Shown piece after piece: positions 38,601-48,565 of a stretch of 64,000 nucleotides of DNA. Position numbers and translations under genes: made by a program. The notes under the pieces were generated by a model, which searched no databases, was not told the DNA's origin, and saw nothing but the letters and a program-made list of their open reading frames with translations. Where the stretch lies: the NCBI RefSeq assembly GCF_013337115.1, contig NZ_SGWE01000001.1, positions 65,001 to 129,000 on the forward strand, given 5' to 3'. The stretch is from Deinococcus sp. JMULE3. GTDB taxonomy: Bacteria > Deinococcota > Deinococci > Deinococcales > Deinococcaceae. Each line of letters begins with the position of its first letter. The stretch's first letter is position 1.

Positions 38601-40477
38601 AGGATGCGGCGGGCGGCGCTGGTCGCCTGGTTGCGGGCCTCCATCGCGGCCTGCCGGGCGGCCTCGCGGGCCAGCTGTTCGGGGTTCACGACGTGCCCGG
38701 CAGCGTTGGGCGCCTGCGGCAGCTGCACGAGGTCCTGCAGTCTGGGCAGGACGTGCACCTCGCCCTCATTGTCCCGCAGGATGGGCGCAAGGACCAGGTC
38801 CGTGTTGCCCTTGTTCTCCAGTTTCAGGGTGTAGGTGGTGTGCCGCCAGGTGCGGCGGGTGGGGGGCAGCAGCGTGGCGACCGTCTCGTGGAACGGCGTG
38901 ACGACGACCTTCAGCGGGGCCGTGCCGGTCTCCTCGGGGTTCTCGCGCGAGCGGGCCACGACGGTGACGTCGTAGGTTCCGGCGCGGGCGCGGCTGTCGC
39001 GGGGGGCCTGCACGGTCAGGGTGGCGCTGCCCTGCGTGCCGGGGTTCAGCTGCAATTCCTGGTGCGCGTCGAGCACCCACTCCTCGGGGATGCCGTCCAG
39101 GGTCAGGCGGAAGTGGTCCACGGTCACGCCGGTGTTGGCGAGGTTCAGGTGCAGTTGCGCGGGGCGGCCGGGCGTGAGGGTCAGGCGGTCCACGTCGGGC
39201 GTGACCACGATCCGGGCGCGGGTGGGCGCGCGGCGGGGCGGGACGAGCACCAGCCAGTAGGGCCGCAGGTACAGCGGCGTGCGCTCGGGCCAGCGCAGCG
39301 GGGTCATGGGGGTCAGGGGCAGGCCGTCCATGACTGCGCCGTTCGTGGCCGTCAGTTCGGTGACGCTGGCCTGCCCGGCCTGGAAGGTGACGTTCAGGTG
39401 GTGGCGGCTGACCCCGGCGTGTTCCAGCACGACGCTGTTGCTGTGCGCGCGGCCCACGGTCAGGGTGTCCTGCGTGACGGGCAGGGTGCGCAGCAGTTCG
39501 TGCCGTTCGCTGAAGATCAGCAGGTTCAACTCCGCGCCGGGTGTCACGCCGTCCAGCGGGGGGGGCGGCGGCAGGAACGGCAGGGCGCTGAGGCGCACGG
39601 TGGGTTCCGGTCCGCCGGGCATCAGGGTGTTCAGGATGCCCTGCAGCGCCGCTTCCAGGGCGGCGGCGTCGGGGTAGCGGTCCTCGGGGTCCTTGGCGAG
39701 GCAGGTGAGGATCACCTCTTCGAGTGCCTCGGGCAGTTCGGGGCGCAGGGCGCTGGGCTGGCGGGGCGCGACGTGCTGGTGTTTTTCCAGCGCGTCGGCG
39801 GCGTCGCGGATGTCGAACGGCACCATGCCGGTCAGCAGTTCGTACAGCACGAGGCCCAGGGCATACAGGTCGGTGCGCAGTTCGTTGCGCACGCCCCGGC
39901 ACTGTTCGGGGCTCATGTACGCCAGGGCGTTCACGACGGCGCGGTCGTGCGTGCCGTAACTCCCGGCGCGCAGTTCCGCCAGGCCGAAGTCCGACAGTTG
40001 CGTCACGTACCCGGTGTGGCCGAGCAGGGCGCGGCCCGGCTGGAGGATCAGGTTCTCGGGTTTCAGGTTGCCGTGCATCAGGCCGTGCGCGTGCGCGTGC
40101 GCGAGCCCGGCGGCGGCCTGCCGCACGAGTTCCACGGCAGTCACGAGCGGCAGTGGCCGGGCTTCTTTCGCCTGGGCCTGCAGCAGCGCGCGGGCACTCC
40201 CGGCGCGGCCGAGGTCCATGGCGTAGAAGGCGCGTCCGGCCCGGGTCTGGAGTTCCCCGGTGGGCAGCAGGTGCGCGTGCTTGAGCGTGCTGACGCGCAG
40301 CAGCAGCCGCTCGAGCTGCATCAGGATGAACGACTGGCCGCTGGTGGTCTCGTCGAGGACGCGCAGGGCGACCTCGCGGCCCTCGTCGAGGTCGGTGGCG
40401 ACGTGCACGGCGCCCAGCCAGTCGCCGCCCAGGGGGCGGGTCAGCTGGTAGTGGTGGAAGATTTTCGTGTCGGTCAT
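35670..40477 (-). CDS. Giant pseudokinase-FHA-membrane-Ig repeat protein of the eCIS operon (frameshifted)
   Basis: As sequenced there are two frames, 40477-38174 and 38369-35670. Adding one C (minus strand) to the five-base run at 38308-38312 fuses them into about 1602 residues. The order is: a Ser/Thr kinase fold (1-285), an FHA domain (320-410, VGRAHSNSVV, SRHH, TNG), beta-rich repeats (430-690), one membrane helix (about 698-720), nine Ig-like repeats of about 90 residues with an Ala/Gln-rich coiled insert, and a C-terminal lipocalin-like domain with two Cys. The kinase lacks key residues: VALR instead of VAIK (R39) and HGN instead of HRD (N137), although DFG (163-165) remains. It is therefore a likely pseudokinase. 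The Ig part should lie outside the cytoplasm. Confidence 0.85.
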
Positions 40478-41481
40478 GCGGTGGGTCCGTCGGGTGCAGC
40501 GGGAGGCGGGGTGGGCTGGGCGGTGACCGGTTCGGGTTCAGGGGGTGGGGCCGCGTCGGCCGGGGCGGGCGGGGAGGGACGGGCGGCGTCGGCGCCGACC
40601 CACTCGACGTCCACGCGGGTGTGCGCGGGGGCGTGCGCGTGGATGAACGCGGTGACGGCCTCGCGGCTGGCGGTGTCGTCCCCGTCGGGCGGGTCGAGCA
40701 GGCGCACGGTCAGGGTGTGCGGCTGGGCGCTGTCCTCGCGCAGGACCGGGCTCAGGCCGTACACGGTCTCCAGGGCGCGGCTCAGGCCGTACCTCGTGCC
40801 GCGCCAGCGGTAGAGGGTGACGGCCTCGCGCAGCCACGCGCGCTGGCGCGCCTCGGGCCAGTGGGGGTCCAGGGGCACGCCTAGCCACGCGGCCATCCAC
40901 GCGAGCACGCGCGGCGGCGCGACCCTGGGGTCGAAGATCATGTCCACGCTGTCCTGGCGGCGCTGGAGGGGTTCCCAGATCGCCTCGAAGATCTTCAGGT
41001 ACCGCGACAGGAATTCGGATTCCTGGAAGAACGGGGGGAGGAACTCGGTGTACAGCGCCAGCGTGCCGCGCGCCGGGGCTTCCGGCGGGTAGGTGGGCAG
41101 CGGCGCGCGGGCGGGCCGGGCCGCGAGGTCGCCCTGTTCTCGCACGCGTCCGGCGGGGGCGGGCGCGGGGCGGGCCTCGGACGCGGCGGTCAGGAATGCC
41201 AGCGTGAACGGGCCGATCTGGATCTCGTCTCCGGCTTCCAGGCGGCGCGGTTCGTTCGGCGCGAGGCGGTGGCCGTTGACGAACGTGACGTGCTCGCCGC
41301 CCGCGAGGTGCGTCAGGAGCAGCGCGCCGCCCTCGGCGCTGATCTCGGCGTGGCGGATGGCGACCGCAGGGTCACGCAGCGGCAGGCCGTTGTCGGGCGT
41401 GCGGCCGATGGACAGCGCGCGGGCCAGCGGCAGGACCCGCAGGACCTCACCGCCTCGGCGCACCTGGAGGGACGCACTCAT
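40474..41481 (-). CDS. FHA domain fused to phage tail protein I-like domain
   Basis: A 335-residue fusion. Residues 1-100 are an FHA domain (SIGRTPDNGLPL, IRHAEIS, FVNGHRL), which binds phosphothreonine peptides. After a Pro-rich linker, residues about 140-275 match the tail protein I-like family of contractile particles (FLPPFFQESEFLSRYLKIFE, AWMAAWLGVPLD, WRGTRYGLSRALE). The tail is Pro/Ala-rich. It probably sits at the baseplate and could recruit a phosphorylated partner. Both ends overlap neighbouring genes by 4 bases (ATGA), so it is made together with the baseplate and pseudokinase proteins. Confidence 0.88.
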   Translation of the reverse strand: MSASLQVRRGGEVLRVLPLARALSIGRTPDNGLPLRDPAVAIRHAEISAEGGALLLTHLAGGEHVTFVNGHRLAPNEPRRLEAGDEIQIGPFTLAFLTAASEARPAPAPAGRVREQGDLAARPARAPLPTYPPEAPARGTLALYTEFLPPFFQESEFLSRYLKIFEAIWEPLQRRQDSVDMIFDPRVAPPRVLAWMAAWLGVPLDPHWPEARQRAWLREAVTLYRWRGTRYGLSRALETVYGLSPVLREDSAQPHTLTVRLLDPPDGDDTASREAVTAFIHAHAPAHTRVDVEWVGADAARPSPPAPADAAPPPEPEPVTAQPTPPPAAPDGPTA

Positions 41482-43546
41482 CCCTGTTCCACCCGGACGT
41501 GGTGGACGTCACTGACGATCAGCGCCTGCGGCGGCATAGGGAGGCTACCGGTCACGACCTCGCGCGTCTCGGGCTGGCCGGGTTCGGTCAGGACGACCTG
41601 CACGTCCTCGACGACTTCCAGGTCCGGCACGGCGCGCAGCAGGCCGTACAGTTCGCTGAGGGTCAGGGTGCGGCCGAAGGGCCAGCCCTGCCCGTCGGGG
41701 CCGCCGGTGTAGGGGCTCAGGTAGGTGTACAGGGCGTGCAGGGCGCGGCGACGGACGTCCTCGCGGGCGGGGCGGCTGGCGGCGTGCGCGGCGCGGACGG
41801 TGGCGGTGACGCTGACCCACACGTACTGCGGGGCGCGCAGGTCCAGGGTGGTGCCGACCGGGCGGCGCAGGTCGAGTTCCTCCTGCGCGGCGGCGCGCAG
41901 TTCGGCACTCAGGGTCAGGCGTTCCGGCGCGACCCGGCCGGGCGTCAGGGGGTCGGCGTCCACGCCGGGGTCGCCGGGGCGCACCTCGGGCAGCAGCGCG
42001 ACCGTGACCTGTCCGGGCGGCACGTGCAGCGCGCGGATCTGCCCGGGGTACGTCTGGCCGGGCGCGTGCATGTTCGGGTGACGCAGCGGGCGCGGGCGAC
42101 GCCGGGCACCTGCGCGGCGAGGTGTTCGTAGTCGTCGGCGGTGACGGCGCGGGTGCGGGTGCGCAGCAGTTGCGGGACGCGCTGCACGGCGTCCTCGAGC
42201 TGCTGGGCGTTGCGGCCGCCGACGGCGGGGGCGTGGTTGGTGACGCGCGCCACGTACGGCAGGCTGCTCTTGAGGACGCTGAGGCTGCGCGCCGGGACGT
42301 TCCCGACCGCGCCGCCGCCGTACTGGTAGCGGGTCATGCGGATGGTGGCGCCCTGGGCGGGGGTCAGGCCGAAGCGGTACACGCTGCCGTCGGGTTGCAG
42401 GACGCTGGAGCCGAAGGCGACCTCGCGGGTGGCGGTGTCGAACGTGAAGTGCGGGTCGAGCGGTGAGGACAGGCTGAAGTCCGTGACCGGGGTGTACAGG
42501 GTACGGTCGCCCTCGGGGGTGAGGACCTCGATCAGGTCGCGATCCGGGTCGAGGTGCAGCACCGGGCCGTTCAGGAGCGTGAAGCGCTGACCCGGCGTGC
42601 CGTCACTCTGGCCGAGCAGTTCGTTCCGGACGACGGTGGCGTGCCGGGCGGGAACGGTGACGCCGCGCGCGTCCACGCGCAGGGTTTCCAGGTCGGGGCT
42701 GACGCGGTACCCGGCGTGCATCTGCTCGTTGGTCAGGCGGCAGCGCAGCCAGTACCCACGCTGATCGAAGAAGGTGCCCTCTCGCAGGGTGGGCAGGCGC
42801 AGGATCAACTCGCCGGACACGTTGAAGGCCTGGGTGCCGTCGTACTCGGTCTCGCACTGTGCCCAGCGGCTCACGCCGCCCTGCCACGCCTCCCACACGT
42901 AGGGGGGGTGATTGGGATTCACGCCGGCACCCCCGGCGAGTTCCACGCCGAAGTGCAGCGCCAGGACGTGGTCGCTGTGGTCCTCCTGCAGCTGCACGAA
43001 CAGCGCGTCGCCGGGTTGCGGCTGCGGCTGGAAGATCGGGAAGCGGTAGCCGGGCAGGCCCAGCTGGGCGAGGTCGTGCCGGACGCCGCGGGTGTCGTCT
43101 GCGTCGCCGCGCACCTGTGCGAGGGTGTTGGCGGTGTACAGCCCGGTCAGGACCGGGGGACGGATCACGCCGGCGCGTTCGGTGGAGAACACGGTGGCCT
43201 CGTTCACCTCGGTGCGCAGCGTGGCGACCTCGGTGCCGACGTTGATGGCCAGCGCGGTCTCCTGCGGGGCGGACAGGTAGAACGTGACGGGGGCCTGCGC
43301 GGCGCGCGGCGGGGCGAGCTGCACGCCGATCAGGTCCAGGAACGCGATCAGCAGTTTGTCCGGCACCTGGTTCACGCGGTACAGCAGCAGGTCGGTCATC
43401 CAGGCGAACACTTCCAGGATGGCCATGCCGGGGTCGCTGGGGTTGTGGTCGGTCCATTCGGGGCAGAACTGCGGGATCAGGCGGCGGGCCTCTTCGAGGA
43501 TGTCGTCGAAGCGGCGGTCGTCGAGGTTCACGGTAGGTAGCGGCAC
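41478..43546 (-). CDS. Large eCIS baseplate protein (Afp11/12-like), frameshifted
   Basis: About 689 residues if one base is restored. The N-terminus (LPTVNLDDRRFDDILEEARRLIPQ, then DHNPSDPGMAILEVFAWMTDLLLYRVNQVP) is diagnostic of the large baseplate J-like proteins of eCIS and related phage tails. The remainder includes RTRTRAVTADDYEHLAAQVPGVARARCVT. After that the frame shifts: the natural continuation HAPGQTYPGQIRALHVPPGQVTVALLPEV lies in another frame down to 41478. One extra base near 42076-42079 would join them. The protein would form the baseplate wedge with the gp25 homologue. Confidence 0.85.
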
Positions 43547-43565
43547 GGTGGGGTCTCCGGGGGGG

Positions 43566-43979
43566 TCAGGGGGCGCGGTAGAAGGGGAAGATCAGCGAGC
43601 GGGCGTCCGGGGTGCCGCGCAGCACGTAGCGCAGGTCCACGACGATCCGGCCGGGGTCGGCGGGGTCCAGGCGGGCCTGGACGCGTTCGACGGTCACGCG
43701 GGGTTCCCAGCGGCGGATGGCCTCGTCGACGTAGTAGGACGCCAGGCCCAGGGTGGTGGCGTCGCCGGGCGCGAAGACCAGGTCGTGGATGCGGCAGCCG
43801 TACTCGGGGCGCATGACGCGCTGTCCGGGCGCGGTCATCAGGAGGGTCATGATGGCCTGCGCGACGGCGCGTTCGCCGCTGACCATGCCCAGCTGCCCGC
43901 GCGGGTTCACGCCCAGCGGGAAGGCCAGGCCGGTGCCGAGCACGTCGCGGGCCGGGGGGCGAGTGAGGGGTCGGGTCAC
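43566..43979 (-). CDS. gp25-like baseplate wedge protein (Afp9)
   Basis: A 137-residue member of the GPW/gp25 family. FPLGVNPRGQLGMVSGERAVAQAIMTLLMTAPGQRVMRPEYGCRIHDLVFAPG matches the conserved core, including the ExxR-type sheath-initiating surface around RVMRPEYG. In contractile machines gp25 starts sheath polymerisation at the baseplate. It overlaps the Pvc16-like gene by 4 bases upstream and is 19 bases from the large baseplate gene. Confidence 0.93.
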   Translation of the reverse strand: MTRPLTRPPARDVLGTGLAFPLGVNPRGQLGMVSGERAVAQAIMTLLMTAPGQRVMRPEYGCRIHDLVFAPGDATTLGLASYYVDEAIRRWEPRVTVERVQARLDPADPGRIVVDLRYVLRGTPDARSLIFPFYRAP

Positions 43980-44809
43980 GGGGTGCCTCCGGGGGCGTCC
44001 AGGGTCAGCTGGGCCTGCTCGGTGTGCGGGGTGAGGGTGTGGGTCTGGCCGTCCAGGGTCAGGACGTGCAGGGTGCCGACCGCGTCGCGCGGCGCGTCGA
44101 GGTGGACGGTGCCGGTGGGGTCGGTGTAGCCGCGCGCGCCGCTGTCGCTGCGAACCAGCGCGTCGGCCAGCGGGCGGCCGTCGGGGGCGCGCAGCTGCCA
44201 GGAGCTGCGGCGGCGCTGTGAGGCCAGCGGGGCGTCGCGGTCCGGGCCGCCGCGCACGGCGAGGTCGCGTTCCAGGACCAGCGGCGCGTAGGTGCCGACG
44301 TTCAGGTCCAGCGGCACGGTGACGGTGTACTGCAGGTGGGGGCGCAGGCTCAGGCCCAGGCTGGTGAAGACCGACTGCGGCGTGTCACCGTGCGTGACGC
44401 TGCCCAGCACGCCCAGGTTCAGGCGGCGCGCCTCGTCGGGCAGGTAGCGGTCGTCCCAGTCGTCCTGGCGCAGCAGGGCGGCCAGGACGCGCCACAGGAC
44501 GTTCCATTCGTCGCGGCCCAGTTCGTCCAGTTGCGCCTTGAAGAACACGGTGATCAGGAAGCGCAGGTCCATGCGGCGCGGGGCCAGCTGGCGCTGCACG
44601 CCGCCGGGCGTGGGGGCGTGGCTGAATTCCATGGAGCGCAGTCCGGCGTTCTCGCGCAGGTCGTGCAGGAAGAGGTTGAGGGTGGGGCGGGTCAGGCTGC
44701 TGACCCAGCTGCCGGTGGGCGCGGCGAAGCGGATGTCGATGGCGTCGCGGGGCAGCTGGGCCTCGGTGTAGATGAGTTCGCGCAGGGCCTGCTGGACGTC
44801 GGCGATCAT
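43976..44809 (-). CDS. eCIS tail terminator-like protein (Pvc16/Afp16, DUF4255)
   Basis: A 277-residue protein whose first 190 residues match the Pvc16 N-terminal family: IADVQQALRELIYTE, TRPTLNLFLHDLRENAGLRS, RMDLRFLITVFFKAQLDELGRDEWNVLWRVL. In Afp this protein caps the tube and sets particle length. The C-terminal 80 residues add a beta domain (DPTGTVHLDAPRDAVGTLHV) resembling a transthyretin or Ig fold. It is the first gene of the leftward operon, with AGGA before the ATG, and lies back to back with the sheath gene across 304 bases. Confidence 0.9.
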   Translation of the reverse strand: MIADVQQALRELIYTEAQLPRDAIDIRFAAPTGSWVSSLTRPTLNLFLHDLRENAGLRSMEFSHAPTPGGVQRQLAPRRMDLRFLITVFFKAQLDELGRDEWNVLWRVLAALLRQDDWDDRYLPDEARRLNLGVLGSVTHGDTPQSVFTSLGLSLRPHLQYTVTVPLDLNVGTYAPLVLERDLAVRGGPDRDAPLASQRRRSSWQLRAPDGRPLADALVRSDSGARGYTDPTGTVHLDAPRDAVGTLHVLTLDGQTHTLTPHTEQAQLTLDAPGGTP

Positions 44810-45113
44810 CCGGCCCGTCCTACATGTCTAGACGGATTATGAAGAAACGGCGACACACCCACGGATGCCACCGGCGGGTGGAATGCGAGGTATTTCACTC
44901 GAAAATGACGTTGTGGAGGGATATTCTTCAAAGTTTCAACCTCGGGAACAACTGTGTGACTGGTCAGTATAGGAACGGAGACCCGCCCGCGTCTGCTCAC
45001 ATGCGGTTTACACGCCCGGTCAGTTCTGGAAGCCTGTGGACCTCAGCGTTCAACGCCCACCCACGCAGCAGCCGCGGGGGTCGTCAAACACTGCACTTTC
45101 ACCGGAGGAACCC
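44810..45113. promoter_or_regulatory. Divergent promoter region of the two eCIS operons
   Basis: This 304-base gap is clearly AT-richer than the genes (for example 44890-44985) and must drive both operons. A weak pair for the rightward operon is TCGAAA and TATTCT separated by 17 bases near 44899-44927. ATAATC on the minus strand near 44835-44840 may serve the leftward operon. The long distance from the first pair to the sheath ATG would leave a leader of about 180 bases. No convincing operator palindrome was recognised. Confidence 0.45.
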
Positions 45114-46732
45114 ATGGCTGAATACCTATCCCCAGGCGTCTACGTCGAAGAAATCCAGAGTGGACCCCGCCCCATCGAGGGCATCAGCACCACCACCGCC
45201 GCCTTCGTCGGCTTCGCCCCCAGCGGCCCCGCCAACACCCCGGTCTTCGTCGCCAACTGGCAGCAGTTCAAGGAGATCTTCGGCACCACCGACGCGCGCG
45301 GCGAGAAGAACCCCTTCATGGACGGCGCGTACCTCGCCCAGAGCGTCTACGCGTACTTCAACAACGGCGGCACCCGCTGCTACGTCGTGCGTCTCGTGCC
45401 CGCCCAGGCCACCCAGAGCAAACGCACCGTCGAGGCCGCCCGCCCCCTGCAACTGCCCAGCCGCGCCAGCAAGGCCGTGCCCAGCCTCAGCATCGCCGCC
45501 CGCGACGGCCGCCAGAGCGACATCCAGATCGAGGTGCTGCCCGCCGACCCCGTCAAGCCCGGCGACGCCCCCAAGGGCAAGGACGGCAAGACCGACCCCG
45601 AGGAAGGCAGCGACGGCCTGTTCACCCTGAAAGTCACCCGCAACGACGTCACCGAGACCTTCCCCAACGTCAGCATGGGCAAGAAGCACGCCCGCAGCGT
45701 CGCCGAGGTCGTGAACAAGGACAGCACCCTGATCACCATCGAGGAGACCAGCAGCGCCGGTCCCCTCGTCGAGCGCGCCCCGGAACCCGGCGCGTACGTC
45801 CTGCAGGCCGACAGCAACGTCATCGAACAGGGCCGCGAGATCCGCGGACAGGACTTCGTGGGCAGCGTCGACGGCCGCAGCGGCATCGAGAGCCTCGAGA
45901 TCGCCGAGGAAGTCAGCATGATCGCCGTGCCCGACCTCATGAGCGCCTACCAGGCGGGCATGATCAACGAGGACGGCGTCAAGAGCGTCCAGCGCGCCCT
46001 GATCGACCACTGCGAACGCAACGCCAACCGCATCGCGCTGCTCGACACGCCCCCCGACCTCACCCCGCAGCAGGTCGTGAAGTGGCGCAACGTCGACACC
46101 AACTTCGACTCCAGCTACGCCGCGCTGTACTACCCCTGGGTGAAGGTCGAAGGGCCCGACGGCAACCCCATGATGGTCCCCCCAGCGGCTTCGTGGCCGG
46201 GATCTACGCCCGCAACGACGTCGAACGCGGCGTGCACAAGGCCCCCGCCAACGAGATCGTGCGCGGCATCCTCGGGCCGGCCCTGCAGGTCACCAAGAGC
46301 GAACAGGACATCCTGAACCCCATCGGCGTGAACTGCATCCGCGAGTTCCCCGGCATGGGCGTGCGCGTCTGGGGCGCCCGGACGCTGTCCAGCAACGCCC
46401 AGTGGCGCTACGTGCCCGTGCGGCGCCTGTTCAACTACGTCGAGAAGAGCATCGAACGCGGCACCCAGTGGGCGGTGTTCGAACCCAACGACGAGAACCT
46501 GTGGTTCCGCATCCGCCGCGACATCAACTCCTTCCTGAACAGCGTCTGGCGTGACGGCGCACTGTTCGGCAACACCCCCCGCGAGGCCTTCTACGTCAAG
46601 TGCGACGGGGAACTCAACCCCGCCGAACTCCGCGACCGCGGCGTGCTGCAGGTCGAGATCGGCCTCGCGCCCGTCAAGCCCGCCGAGTTCATCGTGTTCC
46701 GCTTCAGCCAGTACGCCGGTGGCGGGCAGTAA
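45114..46732 (+). CDS. eCIS contractile sheath protein, frameshifted
   Basis: About 539 residues if corrected. The N-terminus MAEYLSPGVYVEEIQSGPRPIEGI with TTTAAFVGFA is the standard phage/eCIS sheath start, and the C-terminal GMGVRVWGARTLSSNAQWRYVPVRRLFNYVEKSI with the final FRFSQYAGG is equally typical. The frame is lost in six C at 46178-46183; seven C would read MMVPPSGFVAGIYARNDVERGVHKAPANE, the classic sheath segment. GGAGG lies 5 bases before the ATG. Afp has several sheath paralogues; only this one is seen here. Confidence 0.92.
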
Positions 46733-46782
46733 CGCCCGCTCAGACATCCGCCCTCTCGTTCCCCTGACCCCGGAGGTACCCC

Positions 46783-47241
46783 ATGACCGCACCCACCCGC
46801 AAAGATCCGCTCGTCGCCGCCTACTTCAGCGTTCAGTTCGACAACAAGGTCGTCGGCGCCTTCCGTGAATGCACCGGCCTGGGCAGCGAGAGCCAGGTCG
46901 TCGAGTACCGCGCCACCGACGAGAAGGGCCGCGCCGTCCTGATCCGCGAACCCGGCACCATGAAGTACAACGACATCGTCCTCAAGCGCGGCATCACCAA
47001 CGACATGGACATGTGGGGCTGGCGCCAGCAGGTCGAGGAAGGCAAGATGGACGAAGCCCGCCGCAGCGGCACCATCACCCTGCACAACCAGAAGGGCGAA
47101 CCCGTCGCCGCCTGGACCTTCGAGCGCGCCTGGCCCAGCAAACTCAACGGCCCCACCTACGACGCCAAGAGCAACGAGGTCGCCATCGAGGAACTGACCA
47201 TCACGCACGAAGGCTACAAGCGCGTGCCCGTCGGCGGCTGA
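46783..47241 (+). CDS. eCIS inner tube protein 1 (gp19-like)
   Basis: A 152-residue tube subunit of the T4 gp19/Hcp-like family. Characteristic sequence: KDPLVAAYFSVQFDNKVVGAFRECTGLGSESQVVEYR, the MKYNDIVLKRGITNDMDMWGWRQQVEEGK stretch, and AWPSKLNGPTYDAKSNEVAIEELTITHEGYKR. Hexamers stack to form the channel inside the sheath. It follows the sheath gene by 50 bases with GGAGG before the ATG. It is the most likely major tube protein, equivalent to Afp1. Confidence 0.95.
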   Translation: MTAPTRKDPLVAAYFSVQFDNKVVGAFRECTGLGSESQVVEYRATDEKGRAVLIREPGTMKYNDIVLKRGITNDMDMWGWRQQVEEGKMDEARRSGTITLHNQKGEPVAAWTFERAWPSKLNGPTYDAKSNEVAIEELTITHEGYKRVPVGG

Positions 47242-47340
47242 GCCCCCACGCGGGGGGCGCGCACACCGCTCCCCGCACCCCTCCCAGTCCATCGACTGGC
47301 CCCGCCCCACACCGGGGGCCAGCTTCGGGGGTAACCGAGC

Positions 47341-47751
47341 GTGAACGAACTGCCCTTCATGCTGCCCGTCGGACTGCTCACGTCCGACGGGCACCTTCAC
47401 CGCCAGGGTCTCATGCGCCCCGCGACCGCCCTCGACGAGATCGAACCCCTGGGCGACCCGCGCGTGCAGCGCAACGAGGCCTACTACCCGCTGCTGCTCC
47501 TGGCGCGCGTCACCACCCGCCTGGGTCCCTTCGCGCCCGTCACGCCCGACGTGCTGGCCGCCCTGCCCGCCGCGGACTTCGCGCACCTGCAACAGCTGTA
47601 CGCGCACCTGAACAGCGCCCAGGCGCCCCTTCAGGCCTCCCCGCAGAGGCAGGCCATGGCCGCCCCCCTGCCCGACACCGTCGAGACCGAATGCCCGCAC
47701 TGCGGCGCCGTGCTGGAACTCGACCTGAGCGCCGACCCGGTGGGCGCATGA
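47341..47751 (+). CDS. eCIS tail assembly protein with C-terminal CxxC
   Basis: A 136-residue protein starting at GTG. LPFMLPVGLLTSDGHLHRQGLMRPATALDEIEPLGDPRVQRNEAYYPLLLLARVTTRLGPF resembles the small T4-baseplate/tail-assembly-like proteins that follow tube genes in eCIS clusters. A C-terminal CPHC motif could bind metal if paired with a partner. The function is inferred from position. Its stop overlaps the ATG of the next small gene. Confidence 0.75.
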   Translation: MNELPFMLPVGLLTSDGHLHRQGLMRPATALDEIEPLGDPRVQRNEAYYPLLLLARVTTRLGPFAPVTPDVLAALPAADFAHLQQLYAHLNSAQAPLQASPQRQAMAAPLPDTVETECPHCGAVLELDLSADPVGA

Positions 47752-47921
47752 CCGCCCCCCGCTCCGCGCGTCCCGCCAGCCAGAACGAGCAGACGGCCGT
47801 CGGCACCCGCGCACCCCGCCCCACGCTCCCCGACCTGGACGAGATCACCCGGCGCGTGTACGCCCTGATGCTCGAGGACCTGCGCCTCGACCACGCCCGG
47901 CGCAGCGGCGGCCAGCGGTGA
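47748..47921 (+). CDS. Small 57-residue eCIS-associated protein
   Basis: The first half is disordered (Ser/Ala/Pro-rich). The second half is one predicted amphipathic helix, DLDEITRRVYALMLEDLRLD. A very similar helix ends the 1014-residue DUF4157 protein of the same operon (DLDQVAREVYARLRERLSQE). It may be a docking helix for the particle. It overlaps both neighbours by 4 bases (ATGA, GTGA), which strongly supports expression. Confidence 0.7.
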   Translation: MTAPRSARPASQNEQTAVGTRAPRPTLPDLDEITRRVYALMLEDLRLDHARRSGGQR

Positions 47922-48520
47922 CCCGCCCGCGCGTCACCGCCACCGCGCGCGGCGGCGTGGCCCGCGTCGGCACGCCCGCCGGACAGGCCACCGTCCGCGT
48001 GGACAGCCGCGGCGTCCACGCCAGTCACAACATGAGCGCCGAGGCCGCCGCACGCCGCCTCGGGCTGCCCATTCCCACCACCCCGCAGAAGACCGCGCAC
48101 CAGGTGCTATCCAACCACCGCTATCACGTCGCCATCGACGGTCTGGAGCAGGCGGCGTTCAGCGAGGTCAGCGGCCTGAGCATCGAGACCGAGACCATGG
48201 ACTTCATCGAGGGCGGCGTCAACGACCGCGTGCTGCGCCTCCCGGTGCGGTCCAAGGTGGGCAACCTGACCCTCAAGCGCGGCGTGGTCGCCGGGCAACA
48301 CCTGCTGCAGTGGCACCTGAACATCGTGCAGGGCTACCTGGACGTCCGCAACGTGACCATCACCGTGTACCAGACGAGCGGCGCGGTCCTGACCCGCTTC
48401 GAACTGCTCCAGGCGTACCCCGTCAAATGGAGTGGCCCGCAGTTCACCGGCAACGGGGACGCGGTGGCCGTCGAGACGCTGGAACTCGCGCACGCGGGCT
48501 TCCTGCAGATCAGCCAGTAA
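47918..48520 (+). CDS. eCIS inner tube protein 2 (gp19-like, Afp5)
   Basis: A 200-residue tube-family protein. After a 60-residue basic, flexible N-terminus, the gp19 fold begins (NHRYHVAIDGLEQAAFSEVSGLSIETETMDF, KRGVVAGQHLLQWHLNIVQG, VKWSGPQFTGNGDAVAVETLELAHAGFL). In Afp and Pvc a second tube protein joins the tube to the spike, which suits this gene. The GTG start overlaps the preceding stop by 4 bases. Confidence 0.9.
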   Translation: MTRPRVTATARGGVARVGTPAGQATVRVDSRGVHASHNMSAEAAARRLGLPIPTTPQKTAHQVLSNHRYHVAIDGLEQAAFSEVSGLSIETETMDFIEGGVNDRVLRLPVRSKVGNLTLKRGVVAGQHLLQWHLNIVQGYLDVRNVTITVYQTSGAVLTRFELLQAYPVKWSGPQFTGNGDAVAVETLELAHAGFLQISQ

Positions 48521-48565
48521 CGCGCCACACCACCCGCCACCTCCCGCGACCCTGAAAGGAGCGCT

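Noticed and set aside
35127..38834. A 1235-residue plus-strand frame rich in Gly, Asp and Val
   Set aside because: It is antisense to the Ig-repeat and adaptor genes, which have firm family matches; its apparent repeats mirror the Ig repeats.
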